64,000 nt of DNA from Mactra quadrangularis (taxonomy: Eukaryota > Mollusca > Bivalvia > Venerida > Mactridae), in contig CM046299.1 in assembly GCA_025267735.1 (NCBI GenBank), forward strand, positions 15,336,232-15,400,231, read 5' to 3'. This document shows positions 36,330 to 50,594 of the stretch, piece after piece. The notes under the pieces are model-generated. The model saw nothing but the letters and a program-made list of their open reading frames with translations, was not told the DNA's origin and did no database searches. The translations under genes and the position numbers were made by a program. How positions within the stretch are numbered: the first letter of the stretch is position 1; each line of letters begins with the position of its first letter.

Positions 36330-36410
36330 TGTCCAATAAGCTCAGTTGGTGTATGACTTGCTAGCACATGGTCATTGCTTTGATTCTGACATCAGGCATT
36401 TAACTTTTCC
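36330..36410 (+). repeat. Decayed tRNA-like SINE head
   Basis: AATAAGCTCAGTTGGTGTAT resembles an A-box arm (TAGCTCAGTTGGTAG) and TTTGATTCTGACATCAG a mutated B box. It ends near GGCATTTAAC. Too decayed for family placement. Confidence 0.4.
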
Positions 36411-36866
36411 TCCTCCTATTACATTCTAAGGGGTAGCCAGTGCTGAAGCTAGACTTTGAGCTTCACTAAGAGGTCTGGGGCCATATTCCCTAAAATTTCT
36501 TATCATAACCTCACATTGGGATAGTTTCGATAATTTTGAGGTGCTGCTAAAATTCTCTCTTGGCTATTAAAATAGAGTGTTTAGCTTAACTCCACAATTG
36601 TTGATAAAAAAATACTACATGTATTTATAGACACAATTAAGGGGGCCATGTCATAGCCAACCCTGATTTAGTGTTCAAATTAATGTATTATAATTATATG
36701 TCCTGTTGAGAGCTTTTCTGGCAAAAGTTATGATTTGATTTTGTATGTTTGTTTTTGGTTTGAAAGGTCAAAAACCTAGCTGCCCTTGTAGTTGTATGCT
36801 AACATAAAATGGACATAGTATGACCTTATTTTTTTTCTTTGATTAGCTAATTAACTACAGACAAAG

Positions 36867-39800
36867 ATGTCATTCAACAGAAATCAAAGAAGAGGTCAAT
36901 CTTCACATCAACCCAGGAATGACTTGGAGAGAAGACACTTGATGCATCTGGATCAGATCAGATCATTGCATCCACCAAATGGTAAGTGAAATAATGACCA
37001 CATACAAAGTTTTTATAATCAAATTGAATAATCGTGTACGATCAATAACAATAACATCAACATATTTACATGATACTTGTATTTCTTGTTTCATTAAAGG
37101 TGTTTGAAATAGATAAAATTAATGTCTATTTTCTTTGCATCCATTGATTTTTGATGCAAGGGGCTTTGATTTTATTGTTAAATATACAACAATTGTATAA
37201 AGCAATTTTATTTTGTATAGAATTATAAATTTATTTACTTTCTTGTAGTTGATGCTGTTATGAAATTCATATTGGAATTGAAGAGAGATGCTGAAAACTT
37301 CCTTAGTAGTAACAATCTTCAAGATTCATTGACCTGCTACAACATTGCTATATTGACTGTTGAAATGTATTCAGCGTTCCCTCCTGTGGCAGGAGAGCAC
37401 CACAAATTACTTGGAAATAGGTCACTGGTATTTTTACGTCTGAGAAAATTTAACGAAGCTGAGAGAGATGCATGTAATGCTGTTGGCATTTGTCCTACAT
37501 ATATAAAGGTATAAATCATTGATACAAAGTTCCACTCCACCATTTGCCCAATGCAAGTTTTTTTGGGCAACTAGAATTTACATTAATTTGATTGGCTCAG
37601 GTCCCATCCCCTCAGTCTTCCTATGCAAGATTTTTTTCTGGGTAACTAGAATTTCCATTTTTGCTTAATGAGCTTTAGTCCTATTGACTTTGTGCGAGAA
37701 TTTAGTCTTTGCGAGAATTTACATTTTATGGTTTGGGTCCTATTCACTCAGAGTCGATCAAGGCGAGAACATTTTCTTCTTGGCCATTAAAATTTGATTG
37801 GCCAAGGTGGGGAAAGTCAATAATATTGCTACTGAGAATAAAATGTGGAACCTTGAGATCTATATATCATTAAAAACCAAAACATTAATTTTGAGACTGA
37901 TAGGTACAGTGCAGAAGTCTCAAACGTTTATACAAGATTCTATTTTTGGAAAATTTATAAAAAGAGAAGTAATGATAATTTATGAAATTGTAATTGTTAT
38001 CCATGTACATATTGTAATCTAAAGACATGTTTTTAGTTTAGGAAGTACATGTTATGGTAATTATTTATGAACAAATCACACAATTACAAAAGTGTAACTT
38101 TAGATGGCACTGTAGATCAATTTTAATTCTTAGTCAGTCCACCTACTCACCATTCCTGAAAGTCTAAATCTCTGGATTAGGCTTTTAACCAACTACTAGG
38201 CACATACTTTTATCAGTGATTTACTACTGCCCTATATGATTTAGAATCATTAGTAGGAGGGAGAATGGGTGTAGAAAGTATTTCATGACAAAGCTCCACG
38301 AAAGAAGGCCTGCGGGGCAATCAAACCTACGATCCCTCATAAGTCATATCCAGGAAGATAAACTATTATTCATATTTGATATTTATAACATTGTGTGTTT
38401 GATTATCAGGCCTACTGGAGAGCAAGTCAAGCTGTTAAAGGGGGACGTAATGGTGTAAAGAAGGCACTGCTGTATCTTGTAGATGGTTTAAATGCAGCAG
38501 TTGAAGGTTGTGGAAATGAGAAAGATGTTATCTCGTTTCTGGTTGAAATCTGTACTCTTATACCACTGGCTTCTTATGAAGGTATATATAACTTCTTGTT
38601 TGCTTCTGTAGTCCGACAATAATATAATAATGAATAATTATTAAATTGTGAATTTCAATATGCTAGTTTACGATTATACACTTGTTTATAACAACCTATG
38701 TGACTATAAATCAATTCTGTAAACAAGGCATATTATTGTACAATTTTGGACTCATTAGTTTAATGAGGAAAGATGTAAGTCCGCAATATTGTGACTCCGT
38801 TTCAAAGTTTTCATTTTCAAGAAAACTAGACTAGTTTTTTAGGTCATGTTTTTTGCTGAAAGCTTCAAATGAAGTGCGATTTACCAACAAAGACAAAAAT
38901 AAACAGTAAATACTGGGTTTAATATATTCTTGCATAAAGGTCATGATCTGGTCAATATTGTCGAACTATACCATACCATTAAACATAAGTGAGCGTCTAT
39001 CCTTTATTTTTATACATTCTAAAGTTGACCATTGTACATTGTATTGATCTAAATTAACATGTTTTAGATGTGAAAGATAATAAAAGGTAGAATTTAATTA
39101 ATCACATCCATTAAAAAAATCAGGAGTATCAGGAGTTCATGACACTTTCCTACTTCCATAGTGAAACCTACGTGCTTTTTCAGAACTTAATTGATCATAA
39201 CATATTTTCTATTGCCATTCATTTGCTTACCTCTTAGTCATGTGCTTTGTCCTTTCTATTTTCTGTTCATAAACATTCATCTGTGACACTTATGTTACAA
39301 AAATGCTTACACTTTAGTTTATACTTATATACATGTATTTTAGCTCGTTAGTGAAACAAGTTATTACAACTGAGATTTATTATTTTCTAGTCTGCTTCCT
39401 GGTCCCCCAGTTCTGAGCTAGCAGGATAAAGTATATCGCTCAAGGAAACAACAGGGTAGGCTTGGATGGGATTCGAAACAACGTGGGGCTGGCAAACCAA
39501 TGATTACCAGCCCAACATTGTAACCACTTGGCCATGCCCCCTCTGCACAAATATGTTTATTAACATATAGTAAAAATATAACTTTCTTATGTTACGTACA
39601 TACTATACAATGTGATGTGTTTTTATGAACAATGAACACCTTTGACTTTTGTGGTTCTGTAGATTTCATTTACAAAATTTACAATTGTGTCATAGAAAAA
39701 ACAAAATTTACAAATCATTCAGTATAGAAGAATATTTACGTTAGTCAAAATTGATATACAGCTGAGGCCATTTGGGAGATTGAAAAGGTTTACAACCTAA

Positions 39801-42800
39801 AACATTACAGTCAGAGCATTAGACTAGTTGGTCCCACTTCTATATTATACATGTGTATAGTTTACTAAATTAGAATATGAAAGTGGTTGTCCTAACAGAT
39901 CATTTAAGAGCAAGCACTATATCTTATTTGCAGAAGCTAGGTTGCCCGAAAGAAATAGTTGGTTGCCAGAACTAAAAAGTGGTTTTCTAGGGCATCGGGA
40001 CACCTACTTATTTCGTAGATTGTTTTTTGCATATTTTGAATTTGAATTTTAATATTTCAGACTCAGAATTAATGTATAGATTGAATGGTGGATTAAATCT
40101 TCCCAATGAGGGTGATGAAATCTGGATGAAAGTGGTTGAGAGATTGATTGCACAGCAGGCTTGGGAAGGCGTGGCATTACTGTTTAAGTGCCTTGATGAG
40201 TAAGATGGTTTTCTTTTTATAAAGATGGTGTTTCCTTGCAGGTCCATGGACAATTTGAAATTTACTACCTATAAGTCTGTTTAAGAGTATTATATTTCCT
40301 AAATTTGGGTTCTTGAAATTTTTGTGTAGCAAGAATTTGTTGTTTTTAACTGAATATAATAATTTTCTGTTTCATTTTGAGAATGATATATTGCTTGGAA
40401 TTTTATATCTGTTTTTTAATAAATCCCCTTTTTAGCTCAACTTTACGAAGTAAATGGAGAGCTCTTCTACTCGCCCTAGTGTCCACGTCCGCGTCCATAT
40501 TTCTGATTAAATATTTTGTGCAGTAAAATATTTTTAACTATAACTTTTTAATTTCTTAAGGTATCAACTTCAAACTTTAAATATATGTTCCTTATTATTA
40601 ACCACAGCTCATGTGACAAGGTTTATCTCCAAATACATTTTTCAGAATTATCTCCCCTTGAACTTAGAGTTTTCTTTAAAAAAATGTTTGTTTTACTGCA
40701 ACTGTTTTATTTCTTTAGGTATTAACTTCAAAATTTAATATATATGTTCCTTATTATCAACTACATCTCATGTGACAAGGTTCATAACTCCAAATACATT
40801 TTTTTCAAATTGTCTTGAAACTTGAAATTTTCTTTAAATTTTTATTATTTATTTTTTTACTTTAAGGTAATACTTTCAAATTTTAAAATATGCTTGTTCC
40901 TTATCATCAACCACATCTCCTGTGACAAATACTTACTGAGTCGAGCATGCTGTCTCCTCTGACAGCTCGTGTTGTGCTAAGCCATCCTTATACCAGTCTA
41001 CGAATTTATCCAGTGGACTGTGGACCCAGTCCAAGAAGTTTGCCAACTGTCCAGTAAATTTTAGAAAATGAGTGTTCGATGGTCCACTAACAATTTACAA
41101 CCATGATTATCCTACTTTAAATATAAATTGGGCGGCATATTGGGTGGTTATGCCACTTGTGAAAAATGTTTTCTGACCCCACTCAGTGAAAAAAAGATCT
41201 TACACCAATGTTGATGAATATCCTCTTATGTTTTGTACTGACTCATAGCTTACTTTATTTCTTTATGATTTATTATTTTATAGTGTTATTGCAAGTGACT
41301 TTGATAATTTGGATTTTATGGTGTTGAATTGTGAGAAAATATCAGTTGGTAATATACTTCTGCAACTTCCTGAAAGTAAAATATTATCATTTGGAGAGAG
41401 ACTTATTACAAACATATGTGATAATGGAGCTGATATAGAAGATATTGGAAGGAAATTTGATTGTCCTACATTACATTATATTGTTAGATCATCTCTACGG
41501 CATGGTGAGTGAATAACTAGTTGGTGTTTGAACTCAATTGCTTAAGTTCTTGATTTCAATCCACTTATGGTGTAAGCAAACATATCAGGAACAGCAACAG
41601 TTTAAAAACACAGACCTCCCACACAGCCACAAAGCAAAGGGGAATTTTGTAGATCAGAAATAATTGATCTGAGTTGATCTTTTTTTAACTTCTATTATTA
41701 TATAATTGGTGAAAGTTCAAATTAAAATTTTCTAAAATTTCTGAATGCCATATTAAGGTGGGTCGGTACCTTACTCGGAGGGAAAAACGAAAAAAAATAT
41801 TATGTTCGCCGATTATAAAAAAAGGTTAGCAAGCAGATACCTTCATGCTTCTTGTTTGTTTTTCTGGTAACCTTAGTGACGTTGTCGTTTTTTTCACGAC
41901 GTCATGGACGTCACAATGGTTCGCGCTAAAAACAGGCATGCAAGTACATTAAACCCACATATTTGATATATTGAATGTCCGAGGTCAATGATTATTATAC
42001 CAAAATATTTCTGAAATGTTGTTGCCTACAATCATTTTGTTCCGATTATGCAAATATCACGTCAGTCGTAAAGATTGTACATTTTATCACTGAATTTAGG
42101 GTTTTCACGTCTAAAAGGTTTCACCAATTGCCGAGTTATAATGTTAATTTTCATATTAATGCAGAACGGTGGTCAAATTCTTATCGCGATTTTTAAAATC
42201 TATGCACTTTTTGTTTTGTTTTAATGAAATAAAAAATAAAGTGAACGTTCTCAGTTTTTCACAATATCGCGTTCAAAGTAAAATTACCTTCATTACAACG
42301 ACGTTAACGTAACTAACGCTGACGTTGTGATTAAAGCATTTGTTGCAAAAATAAGTAGAAGCGGACTTATGTTAAATTAATTTTGTACAGATCAGATGCT
42401 GATTATCACAAGAAATTAATTTAGAACTGGAAAGAAACTACAAAATTAAATTTACAAGAAAATTACATACATAACCCAAAATCACAGCGTCAGCGCAACG
42501 TAATATTAACGTCGTTGTTTTGAAGGTAATTTTACTTTGAAAGCGATATTGTGAAAAACTGAGAACGTTTACTTTCCTTTTTTATTTCATTAAAATGACA
42601 CAAAAAGTGTGTAGGTTTCAAAAATCGCGATAAGAATTTGACCACCGTTCTGCATTTATTTCAAAATAAACTTTATAACTCGGCAATTGGTGAAACCTTT
42701 TAGACGTGAAAACCCTAAATTCAGTGATGAAATGTACAATCTTTACGACTGACGTGATATTAAGATAATCGGAACAAAATAATTGTATGCAACAACATTT

Positions 42801-45800
42801 CAGAAACATTTTGGTATAATCATCATTGGCCTCGGACACTCAATACTTTAAATATATGGGTTTAATGTACTTGCATTCCTGTTTTTAGCGCGAACGATTG
42901 TGACGTTCGTGACGTCGTGAAAAAAACGACAACGTCGCTAAGGTTACCAAGAAAACAAACAAGAAGCATGAAGGTATCTGCTTGTTAACTTTTTTTATAA
43001 TCGGCGAACATAATATTTTTTTTCGTTTTTCCCTCCGAGTAAGGTTCCGACCCACCTTAAGTTTATAATCTTGCAATTTGGGAAAGTTATCTCTGTCTTG
43101 ACCACAAAAACTTTAGTACAAAAGTCAGCCTTTACTCTTTCTAGTTCATATCAATTATGTTTAAGCTTCGCATAACTAACAAGATAGGTTAATATATGTG
43201 ATATGTGTACTAAAAATGCATGGAACCAACATTTAGCTGACTATCCAAACATTAGCTGCACGGCTAGCTCAGCTGGTAGTATGCAAGTCTACTGATCAAG
43301 GGGTTTTGGGTTCGATTCCCGGGCAGTGCATACTTTCGTGGAGCTTGGTCATGAAATTATTTCTACGGCCATTCTCCCTTCTACCATTGCTTTTTAATTA
43401 TGTAGGGCAGTTGTCAGCCACTGATGAAAGTATGCACTTAGTAGTTGGTTAACAGCTAAATCCAGAGATTTAGCCTTTCCAGAAGGAGTGAGTAGGTTGA
43501 CTGACCGCCATTATAAAGACCTATACAATGTGTTGCTACGGCATTAAACCCAACAAAAACAATCAAACAAACTATCCAAACATTATCAGTCTTATAATGT
43601 TACCAGACCTGGCTTAACAAGTTTTTATCAATTATAATGTGAATTAATCTGATAAACATTTATACTCTTAAACTATATTTTCAAAGTTGTTAAATTGCAT
43701 ACCTTAGTTTCTACTGGGCTAGTCATTAAAGGTAGTCTGGTTGCTTCTGACAATCTAGATTTGGGTAGGAGCCACTTGTTTCTACTAGTAAACCTATGGT
43801 TCAGGCAAGTGAAATATATGGTTGCTTGTCCTACTGGGTAATCTACTTAAAAATCTACTGGTTTGTTTTATATAAATAATATTTTACTTTTAGGATCTAT
43901 TCTGCTTTTACATTACATCACAGACCACCACTACAAAAATTCCCATCTTAAAATGAATGTTGTTGACAAAGATGGTTCCACTGCTCTCCACATCTTAGTT
44001 CACAAAGCGCAAGCTGGTTCCCCTTCTCAACATGTTGGGAAAGTTCTTGATATTTTATTAAGGAGCAAGTGTGATGCTACAATTGTTGACAATGCTAAAA
44101 AGAAACCAATAGACTATATTACCAACAAACAAACAATTTTGTATAAGAAATTATTTCCTGTTTCAACAAAGTCAGGTAAAATGGTTTTTGCTATATTTGA
44201 ATGATATTTTTGTCCTCTTGTTTCATCATTCCTTTATCCAAAAGTGTGGCACTGTGGTAGGACTGAGGTCCCTCACTTGATTCCAGGCTGCAACTGGTTA
44301 TGCCTTTCCTATTTGATATTCATAATTTTATATTAATTTTCCTCATGAGAGGTGCACCCTAAGAAGTTGTTAGGTCTTTGTGGAACATTTTGTGACTTCA
44401 AATCTGTAACTGAATGTTTTTTTCTTAAATTGGAGGAATCCTTTACATCAAGATTATCTCTGAATAACTGACTATGGATTCCTTCGGAAAAAATAAGAGT
44501 TGAACTTTGTATTTTCACTTGTGATATGCAGCTCTAGTAAGAAATAACACATAAGCAATTTTTCTTTGTCTTTATTACCTTATTTAAACTAGATCTGTCA
44601 TTTAGGATTGTTAAGATTATTAATGACCTTATTTTCGTTTGCTAGAACAATTTGGCAATGACTTAAAAATACAGTATTGATGCTCAATACCTTTTTCTTT
44701 TACCTTATATCACATACTTGTGCTGTGAGAAATTAATTAATTGTAAAAAATTAAGAAATACCTGTTATGCATATATTACAGTTGAAGAACTACGTCAGGA
44801 TCTTGATAATTTCAAATCTCAGGGTAATACAGCATTGAAATCAGGGAATCATTTAGAAGCATTACAGGTAAATATAGATTGATATAAAGTTCTATAGATA
44901 ATTAAAGTAAATTGTCATATGGGCATCACAGCTTGTGCCTGTATTTCATTATTTGATTAAAACAGACTACAGTAAGTTACTTTTTACTTGAAATACAGGT
45001 AAATATAGATTGTTATAGTCAGTTATAGATACAGGTAATTTGGATTGGTCATTTTTGGGGTCTACTTTCTTTAAGCCAAATTTCTGAAATCCACTTAAAA
45101 ACACTCAAGTGATGACCTTTTTAAACCTAAGATACACATTTTTCCTTGACTGACCTGACTCCATGAAAAAACTGGTGCATCATGTGACAAGTTTTGTGAT
45201 GATCAGTTTTTCCCGCCAAAACCGAAATTTCTTTCAAGTCGGGAACCTGCAGAAAATATCAATTTTGATGAAAAATTTTATTTGCCCCTTTGTAGATCAA
45301 AATGTTGTGCCTTATTATCAGTTTTATCACCATCTTTCATTTCTTACCTATGACAAATTATACAAAGCAGTTCTTTTTCTTTCAGATGTATGATGCTGCA
45401 TTGTTAGTATCACAAAAATCACAATATTTATACAAGGAGGCAGCAATATTGTACAGTAATAAAGCCAATGTATATTGTACATTAAATCAATACACAGATG
45501 CCTTACCTAATGCCCTGGCTGCTATAAACTGTGATATAAACTATCCTAAGGTATTATATCATTTGTTATTATTTTCATGAGTTGCAGTATCCATGTTTGT
45601 CTATATTATCTTGCACATTGTATTTTAATAGTTGTATTGAAATTTTGGTTAATATGTGTGTGTGTGTCACACTTTGATATTGTTCACCTGAATACATAAT
45701 GCTTTTAAAAGTGTTGACTGTCTGGCATACCTCCTCATCATTTATTTCCTACTCATAAGCTTTTTATTTATTATTATTGCATGTGTCCATATATTTCTGA

Positions 45801-48800
45801 GGTCAGAAAGGGGTGGGGAACCTCTCATTATTTGAAAGAATGGGATCATTGACAGCAGAAAAAAAAGCGCAAAATGGTGATAGGAAAGTATGGTTTGGGC
45901 CTCTGAAAATAATTGATTTTTACACCATATTTGTAGAAAACATGATTTAATCAAATGGAACTTTATGGTTGATAAAGAGCAAAATTGCACTTTTGCCCCT
46001 TTTGCTCAACCCATTGTTACCAGGATGACATGAATTAGGGATTGAATAGCTTTTCTAGAAGACAATAGCCCAGAGAATTATTGGCCAAGTTGCATCTCTG
46101 TCTGTCTACTAGTAATGAAAAAAAGTATCGTGAAATAGCCCTATTGTAATATGATAAAGAAAAGGCCAATATTTGGCCATGTTCAAATCATTGAAGGGTT
46201 TATTATCAATATAATTACATTTGTATCAATTTAAGATTTTCTCTATATCAATATTTCAGGGGTATTTATGGAAAGGTAGAGCTCTACAACATATGGGATC
46301 ATATAATAATGCTTTCTTTGCTTACATGGATGGTTACAATAATAAAGAACTTACTTTAGATCATAGATATGTTTTCCTTACTGATGCATGTGCAGTACTC
46401 AAAGACATTGAAGGTGAGTAGAGGTTAATCAAAGTATTGAAATACAGAAAGACTTTCGTGCACATTGAAACCTAATGAATTCATAATAGTCTAAAGCTTA
46501 CTCCTTACACAGTAGATTCAAGTACGAATAGAGCAGCACAAAAATGTGGGTGAAATGTTAATTCTACCCTGTATTATTGGCAATTACTATCAGTTCAAAA
46601 TACAAAGATTTTATTTTCATCTTCTTCCCATACAAAATCTTGAAGTATGGTTTACCCTGTACCTTTTGTCACTTTGCATACAAATTCTGTAGGTATTATA
46701 ATTATGGTACAATACTGTAAAACAACTTAAACTTCAAGTAATACAATTAATGACCGCAGTATCATTACATTAAATAGCTACAGACACTATCAATGTACAA
46801 ATCATTTTATTGCTCTTCCTACATAAATTTTTCAACATGGAATGTAAACCTTTGATTTGCTGTGGTCAATATTAACACTTTATATGTATACTGCTTAGTG
46901 TATTAACAAGATTTGACTGCCACGTGCTTATGTAAACACCTGTCTGATAACAAAACTACTTTTATCGCTTAAAAATTGACTGCATAGTATATCAGAGACA
47001 GGTGTATCACTCCGCAAGTTAAACTGGTCAGGCATTTGAATAGTCGATAGTTTTCGACTTGTGGTATAACTTAAGCCTTTCGGCGAAATCGCCTAAGTCT
47101 AAAAATCAATAAAAAAATATTTTCGTCTTTTATTGTATAATTGTATTTACCATTTAATAGTTTCAATTCCATTGAATGAATAATTAATAAGATAAACCAT
47201 TATATAATAATTCTTCAAAATTGAACTTAAAATGGAAAAATTTGTTGCAATTCAATTAATTGTACTGGGGAGGAACTTTCGACGGGCATAGACAAGAATT
47301 TTAGTCACCATTTTGCACTTAATATCATTGAGTTTAATGTTGAAAACATATATGTAAGTTTCATAAATTGCATATTACTTACAGGTTATGAACTGAGTGT
47401 TTGCTACAATAAGTTGTATGGTCAGGGAGATAATGTTTGGACACACATAGTAAATAGATTATATAAGAATGGTGAAATGAAATCAGTGGCGTATCTCATG
47501 ATGAATCTGAACTTAAGTGATGAAAGATTCAAAGATCAAATAACAGGTTGACATCTTTTGTTCGAATATTTATATAAATTTGTGTTGTTAAGTTTTTATA
47601 AGTTTGTGTACTTTTATAATTATTAATATTATATACCACATTTGTATAGAGCTCTTTTCATTTTGAAAATATGTTCAAAATGGCTTAAGTTTTGTATAAT
47701 TTTGAGTTCTAAAGTTTTGTATAAAATCATGTACTAAAGTTTTTTTATATAAATTTGTGTACTAAAGTTTTGTTTTATTAGTGTATCAAAATTTTGTATA
47801 AATTTGAGTACTTAATTTTTGTATTAATTTGTGTAAATAATTTTGTATTAACATTGGCAAAATACATGTATTAGAACCTGTCTTTATGAGAGGGTCTTGC
47901 TGATTAGGGATCCTAAATGGGACAAATGTGGCTGTTTTTTTTTCCTTGTAAATATGACAGTTGTAAAAACTTTCCCCTCATATTTTTGCATACAACAACG
48001 CTAGTGTTAGCTATACATACTCATACTAAATTTCATATTTCTAAAATTTATAAACTTATATGTTTCTTTGTAGTTAACATGATACGATCATTACTTACTG
48101 GACATGCTGCTAAAGTCTGTACCTTGGAATCACCAGCAAACTGTATACTATCATATATAAAGGAATGTAATCCAGTTAAGGAAGGACCATGGCTTGATGC
48201 CCTACTATGTATAATAATTCACCACGGTACCAAGCAAACATGGTTGAGTTTAGCTGTTGATGATAATGATATAGCCTTACATGCTGCACTAAGATTTTGT
48301 CTATCTATAAGTAAGTGAAGTTTCATAAATACTTGTTGTGTCATGTAGGGTTGACATTTTTTTCAATGGTTTGTTTATTACTGCAGCAACACATTGTATC
48401 TTTAGGTTATATAATGGTGGTCAGTTTACTTGCCGGTCGTGAAAAGGCTAGATAATAAGATTGATCTGTTAACTAGTTACTAGGCTAATACTTTTGTCAG
48501 TGACTTACAACTGCCCTTCATACAAAAAAATATTTCAAAACCAAGCTGAAAGAAAGAATGCTTTGTCTAGGCATTAAACCTATGACCTCTCGATCAGTAG
48601 ACTTATGCTCTACCAACTGAGCTAGCTGGGTGGGTTATGGATATCAACCATCCATCCACTTGCAAGTTTTCTATCAAAGATTGATGCCCGAAGCAAATTA
48701 CATGTAGTATTTGACCTATGATAGCTTGTACTTTTGTTAACAAAAATATACATGCACCTACTATTGTGTTAGAATGGTTATGGTCATTGACATCAAATCG

Positions 48801-50563
48801 CTGCAACATATCATTTAAACCTGGTAATAGGTTCATGGTTCAAATAACCCGTTTTATCTTATATGAATATTATTATCAATTTAGATCAGATCTGTTTATA
48901 TATTGGTCATAATTAGCTTTTATTCATTATAAGGCCACTACAAGTTGATCATGTGTTCTACGTTTCTTCTGGAAAAAAATGGGGCGAGCGAGCAAAGGAA
49001 AAAAAGTAAAATCATAATTCAGTTGCTTTATATAGCGGTTTGACCAAAATTTATGAGCGAGCAAGGAAATAAAAATATTTCTTTTTGTAAAAACCGTCAA
49101 AATTGAGGTGCGAGCGAATCCATACAACATATGATCAACTTGTTGTGGCCTAAAGTATACATAGGAAAAAAAGACTTTCACTATCTGAATATATATATAG
49201 GATACAGAAACAGGGTATTTGTCAAATTTGGTGTAAGATCTTATTTATTTCAACTTGTGAACTCAGAAAATGACATTTCCTAAAGTTGACAAATGTCCTG
49301 TTTTTTTATAACTAGTTTTGAGTTTTATTAGATGTCTTACACAAGTTAAAATGTGATGTCATTTCTTCCATAAGATGAAGTCATTTATCTTCTAAGAAGA
49401 TGTCATTGACGATGAAAATATGAGATTATATTTTCACTACGATGAAAATATAAAATTCATATTTTCAATCGTAATTTTTATCGATTATGTAGAGCATGTA
49501 TAATTTTATCGAATAACGTGACGTTTCACAGTAAAGCATGAATGAAATGTTTGTATTTTTAGATAGAACATCTTTACTTGAAAATTTTGTACCATCAGTA
49601 TTGATCTGTGAGAATAGAGGACAAAATAAAGCTGGTGACACAGCCTTTCATTGTATTACCAAACATAAACCTGTATCTGATCCAATGACTGTTTACAGAA
49701 TTTCAAAGTTATTAGTGAACCATGGACTAAGGTATTGTTGTTTAAGGAAAAAATTATGCATGGTTATTATTTAGAAATGATCTAGAATTATCCTGTCTTT
49801 TTATTTGGTCTGTGCACAAATTGTCAAGGTAATAGTTATTGTTAAAGTGCAGTTTAAAGTCTGCTTCCATATACATGTTCAGCCGACTTTACAATCTTGT
49901 TTGATAACTCCTGACTCCTTCAGACAGACAATTCCTCAAAGTACCTGGGTGAAGTGGAACAATTGTAGGTTAATTTATTGCTCAAGGAAATTAGCAGTGC
50001 CCCTAGTGGGGATTTAATGTAGGATCTTCGATCCCTAAGCGCTCAACTTTACCACTGGACCACTGCTCTTACAAAGCAAGGTTGTGTGTCTGGCTTCCCT
50101 GCTTCTGTCATACGGTCATCAAAATTGTCTTACAAAATCTTCATGTTGAACTTATTGTAACCAAATACTGCATGAAATATCTCCTAAAGTTTTTACTTAA
50201 GGTTGCTCAAATCATCTCATGGGGTTCAAATTTCATCCTGCTAAGAATCAACAGTTTTGATTTTGGAAGTATTCAACCATTTAAGCATGTAACCCTAAGC
50301 ATTGAACCTTACATGGTTTTAAGTAGAATACTTTAAGATACTCTTCAAATATTTTTACAATTATGCCCCATGGCTCATAATTGACTCCTCCCAGGGGTTC
50401 ATAAGTATTTTGAATTATGATGATCATAAATAAATACCAGCTTTGTTTATATCTATTTTAGTATAACACGTCGTGATGGAAATGGTAAACTTGCTGTGGA
50501 ATATCTTGACAATAGCTATCCAGGATTAATATTTGACTACTACCTGAAAGAAGGTATGTCTTA

Positions 50564-50594
<31 letters not shown>

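Noticed and set aside
41975..42839. Two matching 73-residue open frames, one in each arm of the foldback element
   Set aside because: They are the same sequence mirrored by the inverted repeat. Most differences between arms change the amino acid and the right copy has no ATG (starts GTG), so there is no sign of coding constraint.
43255..43335. tRNA-like sequence with good A and B boxes
   Set aside because: D-arm pairing is poor, the sequence continues into a SINE body with a tail, and a 15-bp target duplication surrounds it. It is a retroposon head and not a tRNA gene.
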